DNA of 15,506 bases from an uncultured Eubacteriales bacterium (GCA_900546215.1 URCD01000054.1:1-15506); one strand, 5' to 3'. Shown: positions 1-7,660, numbered from the stretch's first letter. The notes: a model not told the origin generated them from the sequence alone. Numbers and translations: made by a program.

Positions 1-557
1 TACGCTGCGGCATAGGAAAGGTAAACGCCGCGATGTGCACCCAGATACTTATAGATTTATTCAACGTGGACGCAGTTATAAACACAGGTGTTGCGGGAGC
101 CCTTGCAGACGGGATAACAGTTGGAGACGTTATCGTATCAAAGGATGCGCTTCAGCACGATATGGACTGCTCGCCCCTTGGAGACCCTGTCGGGGTTATA
201 CCTAGAATGAAGGAAAGCGTATTTAAGGCCGATGAAAGGCTTATGAACGCTGCCCTTGAGGCCTCTAAAAAGGTTATTGATGGCAGAACCGCTTTAGGAA
301 GGGTCGTAAGCGGCGACCAGTTTATAGCCAGCATGGATATAAAAAATAAGCTTAGAGACACATTTTGCGGAAGCTGCGCTGAAATGGAAGGCGCTGCTAT
401 AGCGCATATCTGCTGTATGAACGATGTTCCCTATGTAATAATAAGGAACATATCTGACGCGGCAGACGGAAGCGCCGACGTTTCATTCGCGGAATTTTGC
501 AGGACGGCTGTGGAGCATTCCGGAAGGATAGTGCTTGAAATGCTGAAAAATCTTTAA
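1..557 (+). CDS. mtnN: 5'-methylthioadenosine/S-adenosylhomocysteine nucleosidase, 3' part (5' end outside window)
   Basis: The enzyme hydrolyses 5'-methylthioadenosine and S-adenosylhomocysteine to adenine plus the ribosyl thioether, a cytosolic step in methionine salvage and methyl-cycle recycling. The reading frame is open from position 3, so about 184 residues of a family usually near 230 are present and the first 40-50 are cut off by the window edge. The visible part starts at the conserved GIGKVNAA segment, followed by INTGVAGAL, the purine-site Glu in AEMEGAAIAH and the catalytic Asp in RNISDAAD, all typical of MtnN in the PNP/UDP phosphorylase fold. The first ATG in view, at position 33, is internal to the fold and is not the start. 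No hairpin terminator is visible before the next gene 72 nt downstream, so read-through into it is possible. The family call is firm; substrate range is inferred from the family. Confidence 0.93.
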   Translation, partial: RCGIGKVNAAMCTQILIDLFNVDAVINTGVAGALADGITVGDVIVSKDALQHDMDCSPLGDPVGVIPRMKESVFKADERLMNAALEASKKVIDGRTALGRVVSGDQFIASMDIKNKLRDTFCGSCAEMEGAAIAHICCMNDVPYVIIRNISDAADGSADVSFAEFCRTAVEHSGRIVLEMLKNL

Positions 558-595
558 GATAGGCGTAATTTGCGTAAAATAATCCATAATACGGA

Positions 596-604
596 TGATA
601 TAAT
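596..604 (+). promoter_or_regulatory. Possible extended -10 element before the VanW-domain gene
   Basis: The sequence TGATATAAT fits an extended -10 (TGnTATAAT). No good -35 is seen at 16-18 nt; a TTGCGT lies 23 nt upstream, which is too far. The transcript would begin almost at the ribosome binding site at 612-620, leaving a very short leader. It is a weak candidate, and the gene may instead be read from the nucleosidase promoter. Confidence 0.3.
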
Positions 605-629
605 TGCTTTGAAGGAGTGATTTATACAT

Positions 630-1472
630 ATGAACAGTTTAATAGGAGCATTAATAATTACAATGTCGCTTGGAGGAATAACACCCGGAACCGTGCCTGA
701 GGAACCGTCTGATTTCATGCCGCAGATAGAGGAGGACGGCACATTGGTTTTTGGGCCTACAAAGGCTGAAAAAGAGGCCGAGGCGAAACGTATTGCAGAG
801 GAAGAGGCCAGAAAGGCCGAGGAGGAACGCCTCCGTAAGGAAGAAGAGGAAAGAAAGGCCAAAGAGGAGGCCATGAAAAACCCGGAAAACCTTAACTACG
901 ACCACGATATAGCCTCATGTACAACCTATTACAGCGTGTCAGCCGGAAACGCCAACAGAAATTATAATATGGAACTTGCCAGCGAAGCCATAAACGGGCT
1001 TATACTTAAGCCGGGAGATGAATTCTCCTACAATGACGTCATTTTAAGCCACAGGACTCCCGAAAGGGACTATAAGCCCGCGGGAGTAATAAGCGGAGGC
1101 AAGATAGTAAACGCGATAGGCGGAGGTATCTGCCAGGTATCCTCAACGCTTTACAATGCCGCACTTTATTCGGGAATGACCATAACCGAAAGAAGGAACC
1201 ATTCCCTTAAGGTAGGATATCTGCCTGCTGGAATGGATGCAACGGCCTCATGGGGAACAATAGATTTCTGTTTCAGAAACGACCTTGAGGTTCCCGTTAA
1301 GATAGACTCCTATGTGAAGGACGGAGTTATAAAAATCCGTTTCCTTTCTCCCGGAGACCCCGGCATAGGAAATATAGAGCTTAAGGTTACACATTATAAC
1401 GGCGTATATACCCTTCACAGATATGTTGACGGTGTTGAGGACTACACCGCAAACAGCGTATACAGAGGATAA
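630..1472 (+). CDS. VanW-domain protein with charged helical linker
   Basis: A 280-residue protein with a VanW domain at about residues 95-235, recognised from GDEFSYND (129-136), the glycine-rich GGGICQVSSTLYNAAL stretch (164-179), the RRNHS segment (188-192) and WGTIDFCFRN (208-217). VanW was first named from a vancomycin-resistance cluster. The domain is common in Gram-positive envelope proteins, but its biochemical role is not settled, so no resistance should be inferred. The first 20 residues are hydrophobic but carry no Lys or Arg, so they make a poor signal peptide or a weak membrane anchor. Residues 45-83 are almost entirely Glu, Lys, Arg and Ala, and probably form a rigid helix or coiled coil that spaces the domain from the N terminus. 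About 45 residues after the domain may form a small beta structure. The ATG follows GAAGGAGTGA at a good distance. The gene ends just before a strong hairpin terminator. Confidence 0.88.
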   Translation: MNSLIGALIITMSLGGITPGTVPEEPSDFMPQIEEDGTLVFGPTKAEKEAEAKRIAEEEARKAEEERLRKEEEERKAKEEAMKNPENLNYDHDIASCTTYYSVSAGNANRNYNMELASEAINGLILKPGDEFSYNDVILSHRTPERDYKPAGVISGGKIVNAIGGGICQVSSTLYNAALYSGMTITERRNHSLKVGYLPAGMDATASWGTIDFCFRNDLEVPVKIDSYVKDGVIKIRFLSPGDPGIGNIELKVTHYNGVYTLHRYVDGVEDYTANSVYRG

Positions 1473-1478
1473 CAAACA

Positions 1479-1508
1479 GGGCTGTCAATTTTGACAGCCC
1501 TTTCTTTA
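1479..1508. terminator. Hairpin terminator between convergent genes
   Basis: A perfect inverted repeat, GGGCTGTCAA at 1479-1488 and TTGACAGCCC at 1491-1500, is followed on the plus strand by TTTCTTTATATCTTTTTT. This is a clear intrinsic terminator for the VanW-domain gene. The minus-strand gene stops at 1506-1508, right beside the hairpin. On that strand the downstream sequence (TGTTTGTTATC) is moderately U-rich, so the same hairpin may serve both genes. Confidence 0.88.
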
Positions 1509-2264
1509 TATCTTTTTTACTATTCCCTTATACTGGCGCTTCGGCTTTTTATTTGTCAATACCGACGCCGCCTTTTTCGGGCAAATATTAACACATCGGT
1601 AGCAGAGAATACAGTTGTTCTTCTGCACTATGCCATTTTCACCCAGCTCAAGATTATGAACAGGGCAGCACTTAACGCACCGTCCGCATTTAATACAGCT
1701 CTCGTCCGCTTTAAACGAGCCCTTCTGCTTACTTTCAACCTCCAGCCAGCCTGAATTTTGCATTCTGCCTAAAAACTGTGAGAAGCTGTTCCAGCCTCTT
1801 CTTTTAATTGTTCCCTTTTCAATGTCTGCGCAGACACGTGCAAGCTTTTTGTCAGCAAGCCTTTTTTTCCGTTTTCTTTCAGAATCCCGTATAGGCAGAA
1901 ATTTGGCATTACTGATGTTATTAGGCATATCAAAGTGCTCGGCGTAAATTACGTTTTTATCGCAGCCCGGCAGAAGTCTGGCAAACGCCCTTGCACCATC
2001 GCCTGAAAACATCATTTGCGTGCAGAAAATAATCAGCTTTTTATCTTTTAAAGCCTCCGAGTGCGTTTTGGCAAACTCTCTCATAATCCTTGGCACACAG
2101 GAGCCGTAAATCGGGTAGCACACCGCAACAGTATCGGTTTTCCTAATCAAACTGTTAAAATCCGCATTATCCTCAATGCTCAGACAGCCGCAGCCCATGC
2201 GCGAGGAAAACTGTCGGGCAATATACTTGGAATTGCCTGTACCTGAAAAATAAAGCATCAGCAT
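1506..2264 (-). CDS. EFR1-family flavodoxin/ferredoxin fusion protein
   Basis: A 252-residue protein joining an N-terminal flavodoxin-like domain to a C-terminal bacterial ferredoxin. The FMN phosphate loop is visible as SGTGNSKYIA (residues 7-16), with further flavodoxin sequence such as VAVCYPIYGS (46-55). Residues 126-160 are a basic linker. Two [4Fe-4S] motifs follow: Cys190, 193, 196 and 200 in CIKCGRCVKCCP, and Cys218, 221, 224 and 228 in CILCYRCVNICP. This architecture matches the EFR1 group that is frequent in Clostridia. It presumably moves electrons between FMN and iron-sulfur centres in the cytosol, but the partner is unknown. The ATG has GAGG 7 nt upstream. The gene lies 70 nt beyond the DUF4180 stop, with no hairpin between, so it may be the last gene of the rel-dtd-hemZ-hisS run. 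Confidence 0.87.
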   Translation of the reverse strand: MLMLYFSGTGNSKYIARQFSSRMGCGCLSIEDNADFNSLIRKTDTVAVCYPIYGSCVPRIMREFAKTHSEALKDKKLIIFCTQMMFSGDGARAFARLLPGCDKNVIYAEHFDMPNNISNAKFLPIRDSERKRKKRLADKKLARVCADIEKGTIKRRGWNSFSQFLGRMQNSGWLEVESKQKGSFKADESCIKCGRCVKCCPVHNLELGENGIVQKNNCILCYRCVNICPKKAASVLTNKKPKRQYKGIVKKI

Positions 2265-2334
2265 AATAAAACCTCATAAATATTATTACTATAGTTATAT
2301 TGCCGTGTGAAGCATGAAATACGTTTTACTTCTT

Positions 2335-2691
2335 TCAGAGGCAGAGCCTGTTTACAGCTTCGCTTTCACTCTCGACAAAGAAAAAATCTCTGCCGCGGTT
2401 GCTTTCCCTGATGAAATCTTTTAAAGCTTTTCCTGTATAAATACTGAAGTCTCCAAAAACAGCCATTTTAACGCCGTAATTAATAAACTTTTGCAAAATC
2501 TCCCCGGCAATTCCCGTACTGAGTTTAAAAAAATCCTCTGATACTGCATTTTTATCAATAGCTATTTTATCTGTATTGTAGTTGTATTTAACGCTCATTA
2601 TCAAATCCAGCGCCGACTGGGTATCACAGATTAATTTTTCCGTTTCCTCCGGCCTGATAACTACTACTCCGTTTACTATATATTCTTTCAT
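2335..2691 (-). CDS. DUF4180 family protein
   Basis: A small soluble protein of 118 residues. The segment TGIAGEILQKFINYG, followed by AVFGDFSIYTGKALKDFI and ESNRGRDFFF, is characteristic of DUF4180, a family of unknown function with no catalytic signature I can name. The frame is open for 10 codons further upstream, but ATG at 2691 is chosen because a perfect AAGGAGG sits 6 nt before it. The longer version would overlap the preceding dehydrogenase gene and has no such site. It starts 26 nt after the dehydrogenase stop, so co-transcription is likely. A link to the dehydrogenase or CoA-transferase cannot be deduced from sequence. The family assignment is from remembered sequence patterns and is fairly strong. 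Confidence 0.83.
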   Translation of the reverse strand: MKEYIVNGVVVIRPEETEKLICDTQSALDLIMSVKYNYNTDKIAIDKNAVSEDFFKLSTGIAGEILQKFINYGVKMAVFGDFSIYTGKALKDFIRESNRGRDFFFVESESEAVNRLCL

Positions 2692-2697
2692 TTCTTT

Positions 2698-2704
2698 CCT
2701 CCTT
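2698..2704 (-). promoter_or_regulatory. Ribosome binding site fixing the DUF4180 start
   Basis: On the minus strand this reads AAGGAGG, 6 nt before ATG at 2691, and it selects the 118-residue protein over the longer open frame. Confidence 0.85.
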
Positions 2705-2717
2705 AAAGGCAGGAAAA

Positions 2718-3650
2718 TCAAACTATTCTGTTTACTATCTCGCCCTTCTCCTTAAACGCCTTTAAATTGGCGTAGACAAGGTCATAAATTCTTTTGTTCA
2801 TATAATTTGAGCCCGAACAGATATGAGGAGATATAAGCAGGTTATCCAAATCCCACAGTCCGCTGTTCTCATCAAGCGGCTCCTCCTCAAACACGTCAAG
2901 CGCAGCGCCCAGAATACGGCCTTCCTTAAGAACGTCCAAAAGCGCTCCTGTATCCACACTCTGGCCTCTGCCTATGTTGATAAGTATACTTTTATTATGC
3001 ATTTTCTCAAGTATTCCCCGGCTGATTATATGAACCGATTCATTGTTCAGCGGAAGGGCGACAATAATAATATCAAATTCTCCCGCCATTTTCTCAAATT
3101 CATCTATTTTATAAACTGCGTCAAAATAATCGGCATTACTTCCGCTTCTGTTAAAGCCTGTTGTAACGGCGTCAAAGGCTTTCAGTCTTTTCGCGATCTG
3201 CATACCTATGCTGCCTGTGCCAAGCACGGCCGCTTTTTTATCCGTTAATTCCTGCAGGCGGAATTCCCTTTTCCATTCATGGTTCATCTGCTGCTTAATG
3301 TACATTGCCGATTTTTTATATATTTCCAATATCCTCATAAGAGTAAACTCCGCAATAGGAACGCTGTAAACGTCCCTCGCATTACAGAAGATTATCCCTT
3401 TTTCTCTAAGCTCTTCAACAGGTATGGTATCGTATCCTGCTGATGTGGCCTGAAAAAACTTGAGGTTTTTAAATTTATCCACGCTGCTTGCCAAAAACGG
3501 GCTGAGCCCCACAAGAACATCGCATTCGTATTCCTCTTTAGAAAACTCCTCGCTCTCGGCGCCGTGGTCTATTATCTCATAGCCTAAGGCGGCTATTTTT
3601 TCTCTTATATCATCATGGAATTTCTGGGCTTTAGTCAAAACAACCTTCAT
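2718..3650 (-). CDS. D-2-hydroxyacid dehydrogenase (NAD-dependent)
   Basis: A 310-residue member of the D-isomer 2-hydroxyacid dehydrogenase family, which interconverts 2-oxoacids and D-2-hydroxyacids with NAD(H). Counting from the chosen start, the Rossmann loop GTGSIG lies at 144-149. The catalytic triad is Arg228 in NIGRGQ, Glu257 in EEEPL and His276 in ISPHICSG, spaced as in the family. Substrate is not readable from sequence; phosphoglycerate-dehydrogenase-like, lactate-like and 2-hydroxyisocaproate-like enzymes all share these motifs. The gene follows the CoA-transferase by 13 nt, which resembles the ldhA/hadA pairing in Stickland fermentation of C. difficile and suggests a 2-oxoacid from an amino acid as substrate (inference). 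ATG at 3650 is preferred over GTG at 3659, because the GTG overlaps the AAGGAG site and would leave it no spacing. Confidence 0.9.
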   Translation of the reverse strand: MKVVLTKAQKFHDDIREKIAALGYEIIDHGAESEEFSKEEYECDVLVGLSPFLASSVDKFKNLKFFQATSAGYDTIPVEELREKGIIFCNARDVYSVPIAEFTLMRILEIYKKSAMYIKQQMNHEWKREFRLQELTDKKAAVLGTGSIGMQIAKRLKAFDAVTTGFNRSGSNADYFDAVYKIDEFEKMAGEFDIIIVALPLNNESVHIISRGILEKMHNKSILINIGRGQSVDTGALLDVLKEGRILGAALDVFEEEPLDENSGLWDLDNLLISPHICSGSNYMNKRIYDLVYANLKAFKEKGEIVNRIV

Positions 3651-3658
3651 CTGTTCCA

Positions 3659-3664
3659 CTCCTT
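3659..3664 (-). promoter_or_regulatory. Ribosome binding site fixing the dehydrogenase start
   Basis: It reads AAGGAG on the minus strand, 8 nt before ATG at 3650, and its first base is the last base of the CoA-transferase stop codon. This tight packing suggests translational coupling and rules out the overlapping GTG as the start. Confidence 0.78.
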
Positions 3665-4893
3665 TATTTTCCGTACTGCTTAATTACGCCGTCCTCTATC
3701 ATCTGTTCAATCTCGCTGTCGGTATAGCCAAGCTCTCTGGCAACTTCGGCAGTGTGCTCGCCTAAAAGCGGGGCTGGATTTGAATCCAGTCCGTCATTTC
3801 CTTCAAACTGCACCGGCGTCATGGGAAGCATAAAGGAATTGCCGGATTTCATCTTAAATTCCTTCATATATTTATTGTCTATAGCCTGCTCGTCCGAAGC
3901 TATGTCCTTCCACTGCAGAGTCCTTTCAAAGGCAATATCCGCGTCTGTAAGCTTTTTGGCCCAGTATTCCCTGTCATTGAGTATAAACTGTTCCTCAATC
4001 CTTCTGCAGCAGTGCTCCAGCCTTTCCTTATCGGCTACAACGCTTTTAAGAGTCCTGTAGTCCGGGTCGTCCTTAATATCAAGGAGGCCGAATATATCGC
4101 AGAAGGCGTCCCAGTATCTTTCATAGGCGAGTATTGTAAGTGTAATCCATTTACCGTCCCTGCACTTATATGAATTAATAAGCGGGTTGCCGGGAGCGTA
4201 GCGTGACTGTGGATACTGCACGCCGTACTGGGTTCCGATAATCATAAGTGAGTTTACCCAGATTGAGGTTCCGTAAAGTGAAACAACAATTTTCTCACCA
4301 ACACCTGTGTTTTTGGCCTTAATAATTCCGCCCAGTATTCCCGATGCCAGCGCAAGTCCTGTAGTATGGTCGCCTGTCGCGTAAGGAGCTGTTACGGGAG
4401 AAGTTCCGTCCGGAGACATATCCACAAGTGCGCCGCCCTTTGCCCAGAAGGCAACAACATCATAGCCCGGACGAGGCGCGTCCTTGCCGTAAAGTCCATA
4501 ACCCGAGATAACTCCCACAACAAGCTTAGGATATTTTTCGTGCAGCTTCTCATATGAAAGGCCAAGCTTATCAAGAGAACCCGCGCGTACGTTTGAGACA
4601 AAGGCGTCGGCCTCTGAAAGAAGCTTATGCATAAGCTCCATTCCCTTTTCGCTCTTAAGGTCAACGGCAATTCCCCTCTTATTTCCGTTTTCGTATTCCC
4701 ACACCGGGTTTTCTGCCTCGGTATAAGGAGTGTCTCCTAAATTGACACCAAAGCTTCTCATTGGGTCTCCGGAGAATCCTTCAACCTTTATAACATCGGC
4801 TCCCCAGTCCGCAAGCATCCTTACGGAGCTTGGCGCCGCTGCGTAGGTTGTGAAATCAATTATTTTTATTCCCTTCAACAAATCAGCCTGCAT
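3664..4893 (-). CDS. CaiB/BaiF (class III) CoA-transferase
   Basis: A 409-residue protein of the usual length for class III CoA-transferases, which move CoA between carboxylic acids through an aspartyl-CoA thioester. The N-terminal region has LADWGADVIKVE (28-38) and GDPMR (42-46). The expected catalytic Asp is Asp175 in ATGDHTTGLAL. The segments PGYDVVAFWAKGG (142-154) and SLYGTSIWVN (205-214) remind me of the HadA/FldA branch, which activates 2-hydroxyacids from leucine or aromatic amino acids; this is by eye and needs a tree. Its neighbour downstream is a D-2-hydroxyacid dehydrogenase, which fits that reading. No 2-hydroxyacyl-CoA dehydratase or activator gene is in the window. The ATG has a perfect AAGGAGG 7 nt upstream and lies 20 nt after the hisS stop, so both are probably in one transcript. 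The family is certain; the substrate is not. Confidence 0.9.
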   Translation of the reverse strand: MQADLLKGIKIIDFTTYAAAPSSVRMLADWGADVIKVEGFSGDPMRSFGVNLGDTPYTEAENPVWEYENGNKRGIAVDLKSEKGMELMHKLLSEADAFVSNVRAGSLDKLGLSYEKLHEKYPKLVVGVISGYGLYGKDAPRPGYDVVAFWAKGGALVDMSPDGTSPVTAPYATGDHTTGLALASGILGGIIKAKNTGVGEKIVVSLYGTSIWVNSLMIIGTQYGVQYPQSRYAPGNPLINSYKCRDGKWITLTILAYERYWDAFCDIFGLLDIKDDPDYRTLKSVVADKERLEHCCRRIEEQFILNDREYWAKKLTDADIAFERTLQWKDIASDEQAIDNKYMKEFKMKSGNSFMLPMTPVQFEGNDGLDSNPAPLLGEHTAEVARELGYTDSEIEQMIEDGVIKQYGK

Positions 4894-4913
4894 ACTTCCG
4901 CCTCCTTAAAATA

Positions 4914-6176
4914 TCATGCCTTTCTGGCAATCATAATATCAAACAGCTCGGATACCTTTACCGGTTCTTCCTCGCCTGTCTCCATATTTTTAAGCTTTAC
5001 GCTGTCCTTAGCAATCTCATTGTCGCCAAGAATTACAGAATAGGCCGCCCCCGTCTTGTTTGCGTATTTCATCTGTGCCTTTACGCTTCTGCCGACGCTG
5101 TCGCACTCAGCCTTAATGCCAGCCTGTCTCATGCGGTAGGCTATTCCCTGTCCCTTAATAAGTCCGGCCTTACCGATCGCGCCGATGTATATGTCCTTTT
5201 CAGCCTTTTTCTCAAAAGCTCCGTTCAGCGACTCAAGCACAAGAAGCAGCCTCTCAATTCCCACAGCGAAGCCTGCCGCGCCTGTGGGCTGTCCTCCGCA
5301 CTCCGCCACAAGATTGTCGTAGCGTCCGCCGCCGCATACAGTTCCCTGAGCGCCGATGCCGTTTGAAACAAACTCAAATACTGTTCTTGTATAATAATCA
5401 AGGCCTCTTACAATTTTATCGTCAACCTCATACTTAATTCCCATTTCATCAAGTATCGCCTTAACGGTTTCAAAATGCTCCGTACATTCCTCATCCAGAT
5501 AATCAAGCACAACCGGAGCGTCGGCAATTATACGCTGGCATTTCTCCTCCTTGCAGTCAAGTACACGCAGGGGGTTTTTCTCAAATCTCTCACGGCAGTC
5601 GTCACAGAGCTTATCAATGTTGCTGCCTATATATTCCCTCAGGGCGGTATTGTATTTCTGCCTGCACTCAGGACAGCCGAGGCTGTTTATTCTGAGCGCC
5701 ACGTCGTTTATTCCAAGCCTTTTAAGAAGCTGGGCGGCCACTGATATAACCTCGGCGTCAAGCGCCGGGCTGTATGAGCCGTACATTTCCACACCAAACT
5801 GATGGAACTGTCTCTGTCTGCCCTTCTGTGTATTTTCATACCTGAACATAGGGCCTATATAGAAGAGTCTTGTCGGCTGGGGATTATTATAAATCCCATG
5901 CTCTATAAAGCTTCTGGCGGCGCCGGCAGTACCCTCCGGCCTCAATGTTATGCTTCTGTCACCCTTATCCTTAAAGGTGTACATTTCCTTCTGTACAATA
6001 TCTGTCGTCTCCCCAACGCCCCTTAAAAAAAGCTCCGTATGCTCGAAAATCGGAGTTCTCAGTTCTCCTATGCCGAAATCCTCACATAAAGAACGAATAA
6101 CGCCTTCTACTCTCTGCCATTCATCCATATAAGCTCCGAATATATCCTTTGTTCCCTTTGGCGCTTCTGTAAGCAT
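4914..6176 (-). CDS. hisS: Histidyl-tRNA synthetase
   Basis: A class II synthetase of 420 residues that charges tRNA-His with histidine. Motif 1 surrounds TPIFEHTELFLRGVGETTD, with TLRPEGTAGAAR next. Motif 2 is FRYENTQKGRQRQFHQFG. The histidine-specific RGLDYYTRTVFEF and GGGRYDNL segments follow, and motif 3 is GFAVGIERLL. The C-terminal portion, from about residue 325, is the anticodon-binding domain. ATG at 6176 gives the common N terminus MLTEAPKGTKD and has AGGAGG 7 nt upstream. The open frame continues 6 codons further to a TTG, but that would put the ribosome site inside the gene. The gap to the hemZ stop is only 14 nt. There is no room for a T-box leader, so histidine-dependent control would have to act upstream in the operon. 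Confidence 0.97.
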   Translation of the reverse strand: MLTEAPKGTKDIFGAYMDEWQRVEGVIRSLCEDFGIGELRTPIFEHTELFLRGVGETTDIVQKEMYTFKDKGDRSITLRPEGTAGAARSFIEHGIYNNPQPTRLFYIGPMFRYENTQKGRQRQFHQFGVEMYGSYSPALDAEVISVAAQLLKRLGINDVALRINSLGCPECRQKYNTALREYIGSNIDKLCDDCRERFEKNPLRVLDCKEEKCQRIIADAPVVLDYLDEECTEHFETVKAILDEMGIKYEVDDKIVRGLDYYTRTVFEFVSNGIGAQGTVCGGGRYDNLVAECGGQPTGAAGFAVGIERLLLVLESLNGAFEKKAEKDIYIGAIGKAGLIKGQGIAYRMRQAGIKAECDSVGRSVKAQMKYANKTGAAYSVILGDNEIAKDSVKLKNMETGEEEPVKVSELFDIMIARKA

Positions 6177-6183
6177 GTTTCTT

Positions 6184-6189
6184 CCTCCT
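6184..6189 (-). promoter_or_regulatory. Ribosome binding site fixing the hisS start
   Basis: It reads AGGAGG on the minus strand, directly after the hemZ stop codon (6191-6193) and 7 nt before ATG at 6176. Confidence 0.8.
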
Positions 6190-6190
6190 G

Positions 6191-7618
6191 TCAAAAAACT
6201 ATTCCTTTTCTTTTTCTGTCTATCATCTCGTCGATACGGCCTATATACTCGTCGACGTTTTTCACATTAAATATACGCTCTATCCTGCCGCTTTTTCTGT
6301 CGTAGAGCTTAGTGGAAGCACCTGCGCCTGCGGCAAATATAGTCTGTGTCTCTTCCATTATAACCACGTTATAGACACTTTCAAAGCCTTTTTTTGAGTA
6401 TCCCACATTCTCAAAGGAGCCGAGCATGTTTTTCTGCCTGTACATATAGTAAGGCGAAAGTCCCATATCCTGCGCACCCTTTGAGGATATGTCAAGCATT
6501 TTCTCCATCTGCATTGCTTTGGCCAAATTGTATTCGCCAAGCTTCTCCCTGAGCGCAGACGCCCGCTTGACCGCAAGCGTATGTACAGTAAGGCTTTCCG
6601 GCGCAAGCAGTGCTATTTCGGACATTGTATGTGATACCTCTGTCTCCGTCTCACCGGGAAGTCCAAGAATAAGGTCCATATTTATATTTTTGTGTCCTGC
6701 CTCTCTTGCCTCATAATATACGCGCTTTATATCGTCCACGCTGTGTCTGCGTCCTATGAGCTGAAGGGTTTTATCATTCATTGTCTGCGGGTTGATTGAA
6801 ATTCTTCCCGCCCCGTTCTTCTTTATAACCGCAAGCTTTTCAGGCGTAATTGTATCCGGCCTTCCAGCCTCTACAGTATATTCAAGAAGGCCTCCGGTAT
6901 CGAAAATTTCCGATACGGCTGCCATCAGTGTGTCAAGCTGCTGTGCGCTGAGAGACGTCGGTGTGCCGCCGCCTATATAAATGGAATCCAGTCTTTTCCC
7001 CTCTGCCTTTTCTCCTATAAACCGCAGCTCCTTAATAAGCGCCTCAATATAAGCGTCTACCTTGCCGCTGTATTTATCAAGCGGATATGATGTAAAGGAG
7101 CAGTACAGGCAACGCGTCGGACAGAACGGTATTCCTATGTACAGGCTTATACCGCCGCTATCGGCCTTTTTAAGTATGTCCCTCTCCGCAAGCGCCACCT
7201 TAGCGGCAAGCTCGGCCTTAGGCCTGGTAATCTCGAATATGCCTATAAGCCTCATGATGCTTTCTTCCACACTCAGTCCATTATCAATATATGTATTTAT
7301 GCTTTTTGCCGGCCTTATGCCTGTCATCATGCCCCACGGAGTATACTGCCCAGTTTTTTCCTTAAGCATATGGTATACTGATGAGCTCAGAGCATGCCTT
7401 TTTCCCCGCCAGTCAAGCTCCTCATTGCGCGCGCAAACCCTTTCTCCATTTTCATAAAGCTCGGCCGCTGCGGTATTTCCATTAATACTGCTTTTAACTG
7501 TTATACCTTCATTTTGAACGCACTCAACAGGCTTGTACTTTTCATTTGGCATAAATATCTGCACTGCAGTCTGCACGCTGTTCATTTCCTCATGGCCGTT
7601 TAAATATATATAAATCAT
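6191..7618 (-). CDS. hemZ: Radical SAM coproporphyrinogen III dehydrogenase-like protein HemZ
   Basis: A 475-residue radical SAM protein. The [4Fe-4S] cluster motif CxxxCxxC is Cys166, 170 and 173 in PFCPTRCLYCSF, and the SAM-binding GGGTPTSL is at 216-223. The long N-terminal region of about 150 residues before the radical SAM core separates HemZ from HemN and HemW. HemZ is annotated as oxygen-independent coproporphyrinogen III dehydrogenase, but its role in anaerobes without a full haem pathway is uncertain. Members of the HemN/HemW/HemZ group are easily confused, and a HemW-like haem chaperone role cannot be excluded. The ATG has AGAGG 7 nt upstream. The gene starts only 22 nt downstream of the terminator-like hairpin that follows dtd, so its transcription needs read-through or a promoter inside dtd. 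hisS follows by 14 nt. Confidence 0.88.
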   Translation of the reverse strand: MIYIYLNGHEEMNSVQTAVQIFMPNEKYKPVECVQNEGITVKSSINGNTAAAELYENGERVCARNEELDWRGKRHALSSSVYHMLKEKTGQYTPWGMMTGIRPAKSINTYIDNGLSVEESIMRLIGIFEITRPKAELAAKVALAERDILKKADSGGISLYIGIPFCPTRCLYCSFTSYPLDKYSGKVDAYIEALIKELRFIGEKAEGKRLDSIYIGGGTPTSLSAQQLDTLMAAVSEIFDTGGLLEYTVEAGRPDTITPEKLAVIKKNGAGRISINPQTMNDKTLQLIGRRHSVDDIKRVYYEAREAGHKNINMDLILGLPGETETEVSHTMSEIALLAPESLTVHTLAVKRASALREKLGEYNLAKAMQMEKMLDISSKGAQDMGLSPYYMYRQKNMLGSFENVGYSKKGFESVYNVVIMEETQTIFAAGAGASTKLYDRKSGRIERIFNVKNVDEYIGRIDEMIDRKRKGIVF

Positions 7619-7634
7619 ATAAATACCTCTGTAA

Positions 7635-7660
7635 TAAAAAGGGGGAATATAATTCCCCCT
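7635..7660 (-). terminator. Terminator-like hairpin between dtd and hemZ
   Basis: Arms GGGGGAAT (7641-7648) and ATTCCCCC (7652-7659) pair around a 3-nt loop, with one more A-T pair at 7640/7660. On the minus strand the hairpin is followed at once by TTTTTATTAC, the form of an intrinsic terminator. It starts 5 nt after the dtd stop. The ribosome binding site of hemZ begins just 4 nt after the T run, so there is no space for a new promoter downstream. Partial termination, attenuation or RNA processing are all possible. Confidence 0.75.

Noticed and set aside
630..1472. Vancomycin resistance from the VanW domain
   Set aside because: VanW domains are common in Gram-positives without resistance, and no vanA, vanH, vanX, vanR or vanS genes are present.
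1506..2264. EFR1 protein as the ATP-dependent activator for a 2-hydroxyacyl-CoA dehydratase
   Set aside because: It has a flavodoxin loop and two ferredoxin motifs, not the ASKHA ATPase fold with a single bridging cluster that those activators have.
2823..3248. 141-codon open frame on the plus strand
   Set aside because: It is antisense to the dehydrogenase catalytic region, which carries intact GxGxxG and Arg/Glu/His motifs on the minus strand.
6177..6193. T-box riboswitch before hisS
   Set aside because: Only 14 nt separate the hemZ stop and the hisS start, so no leader can fit.
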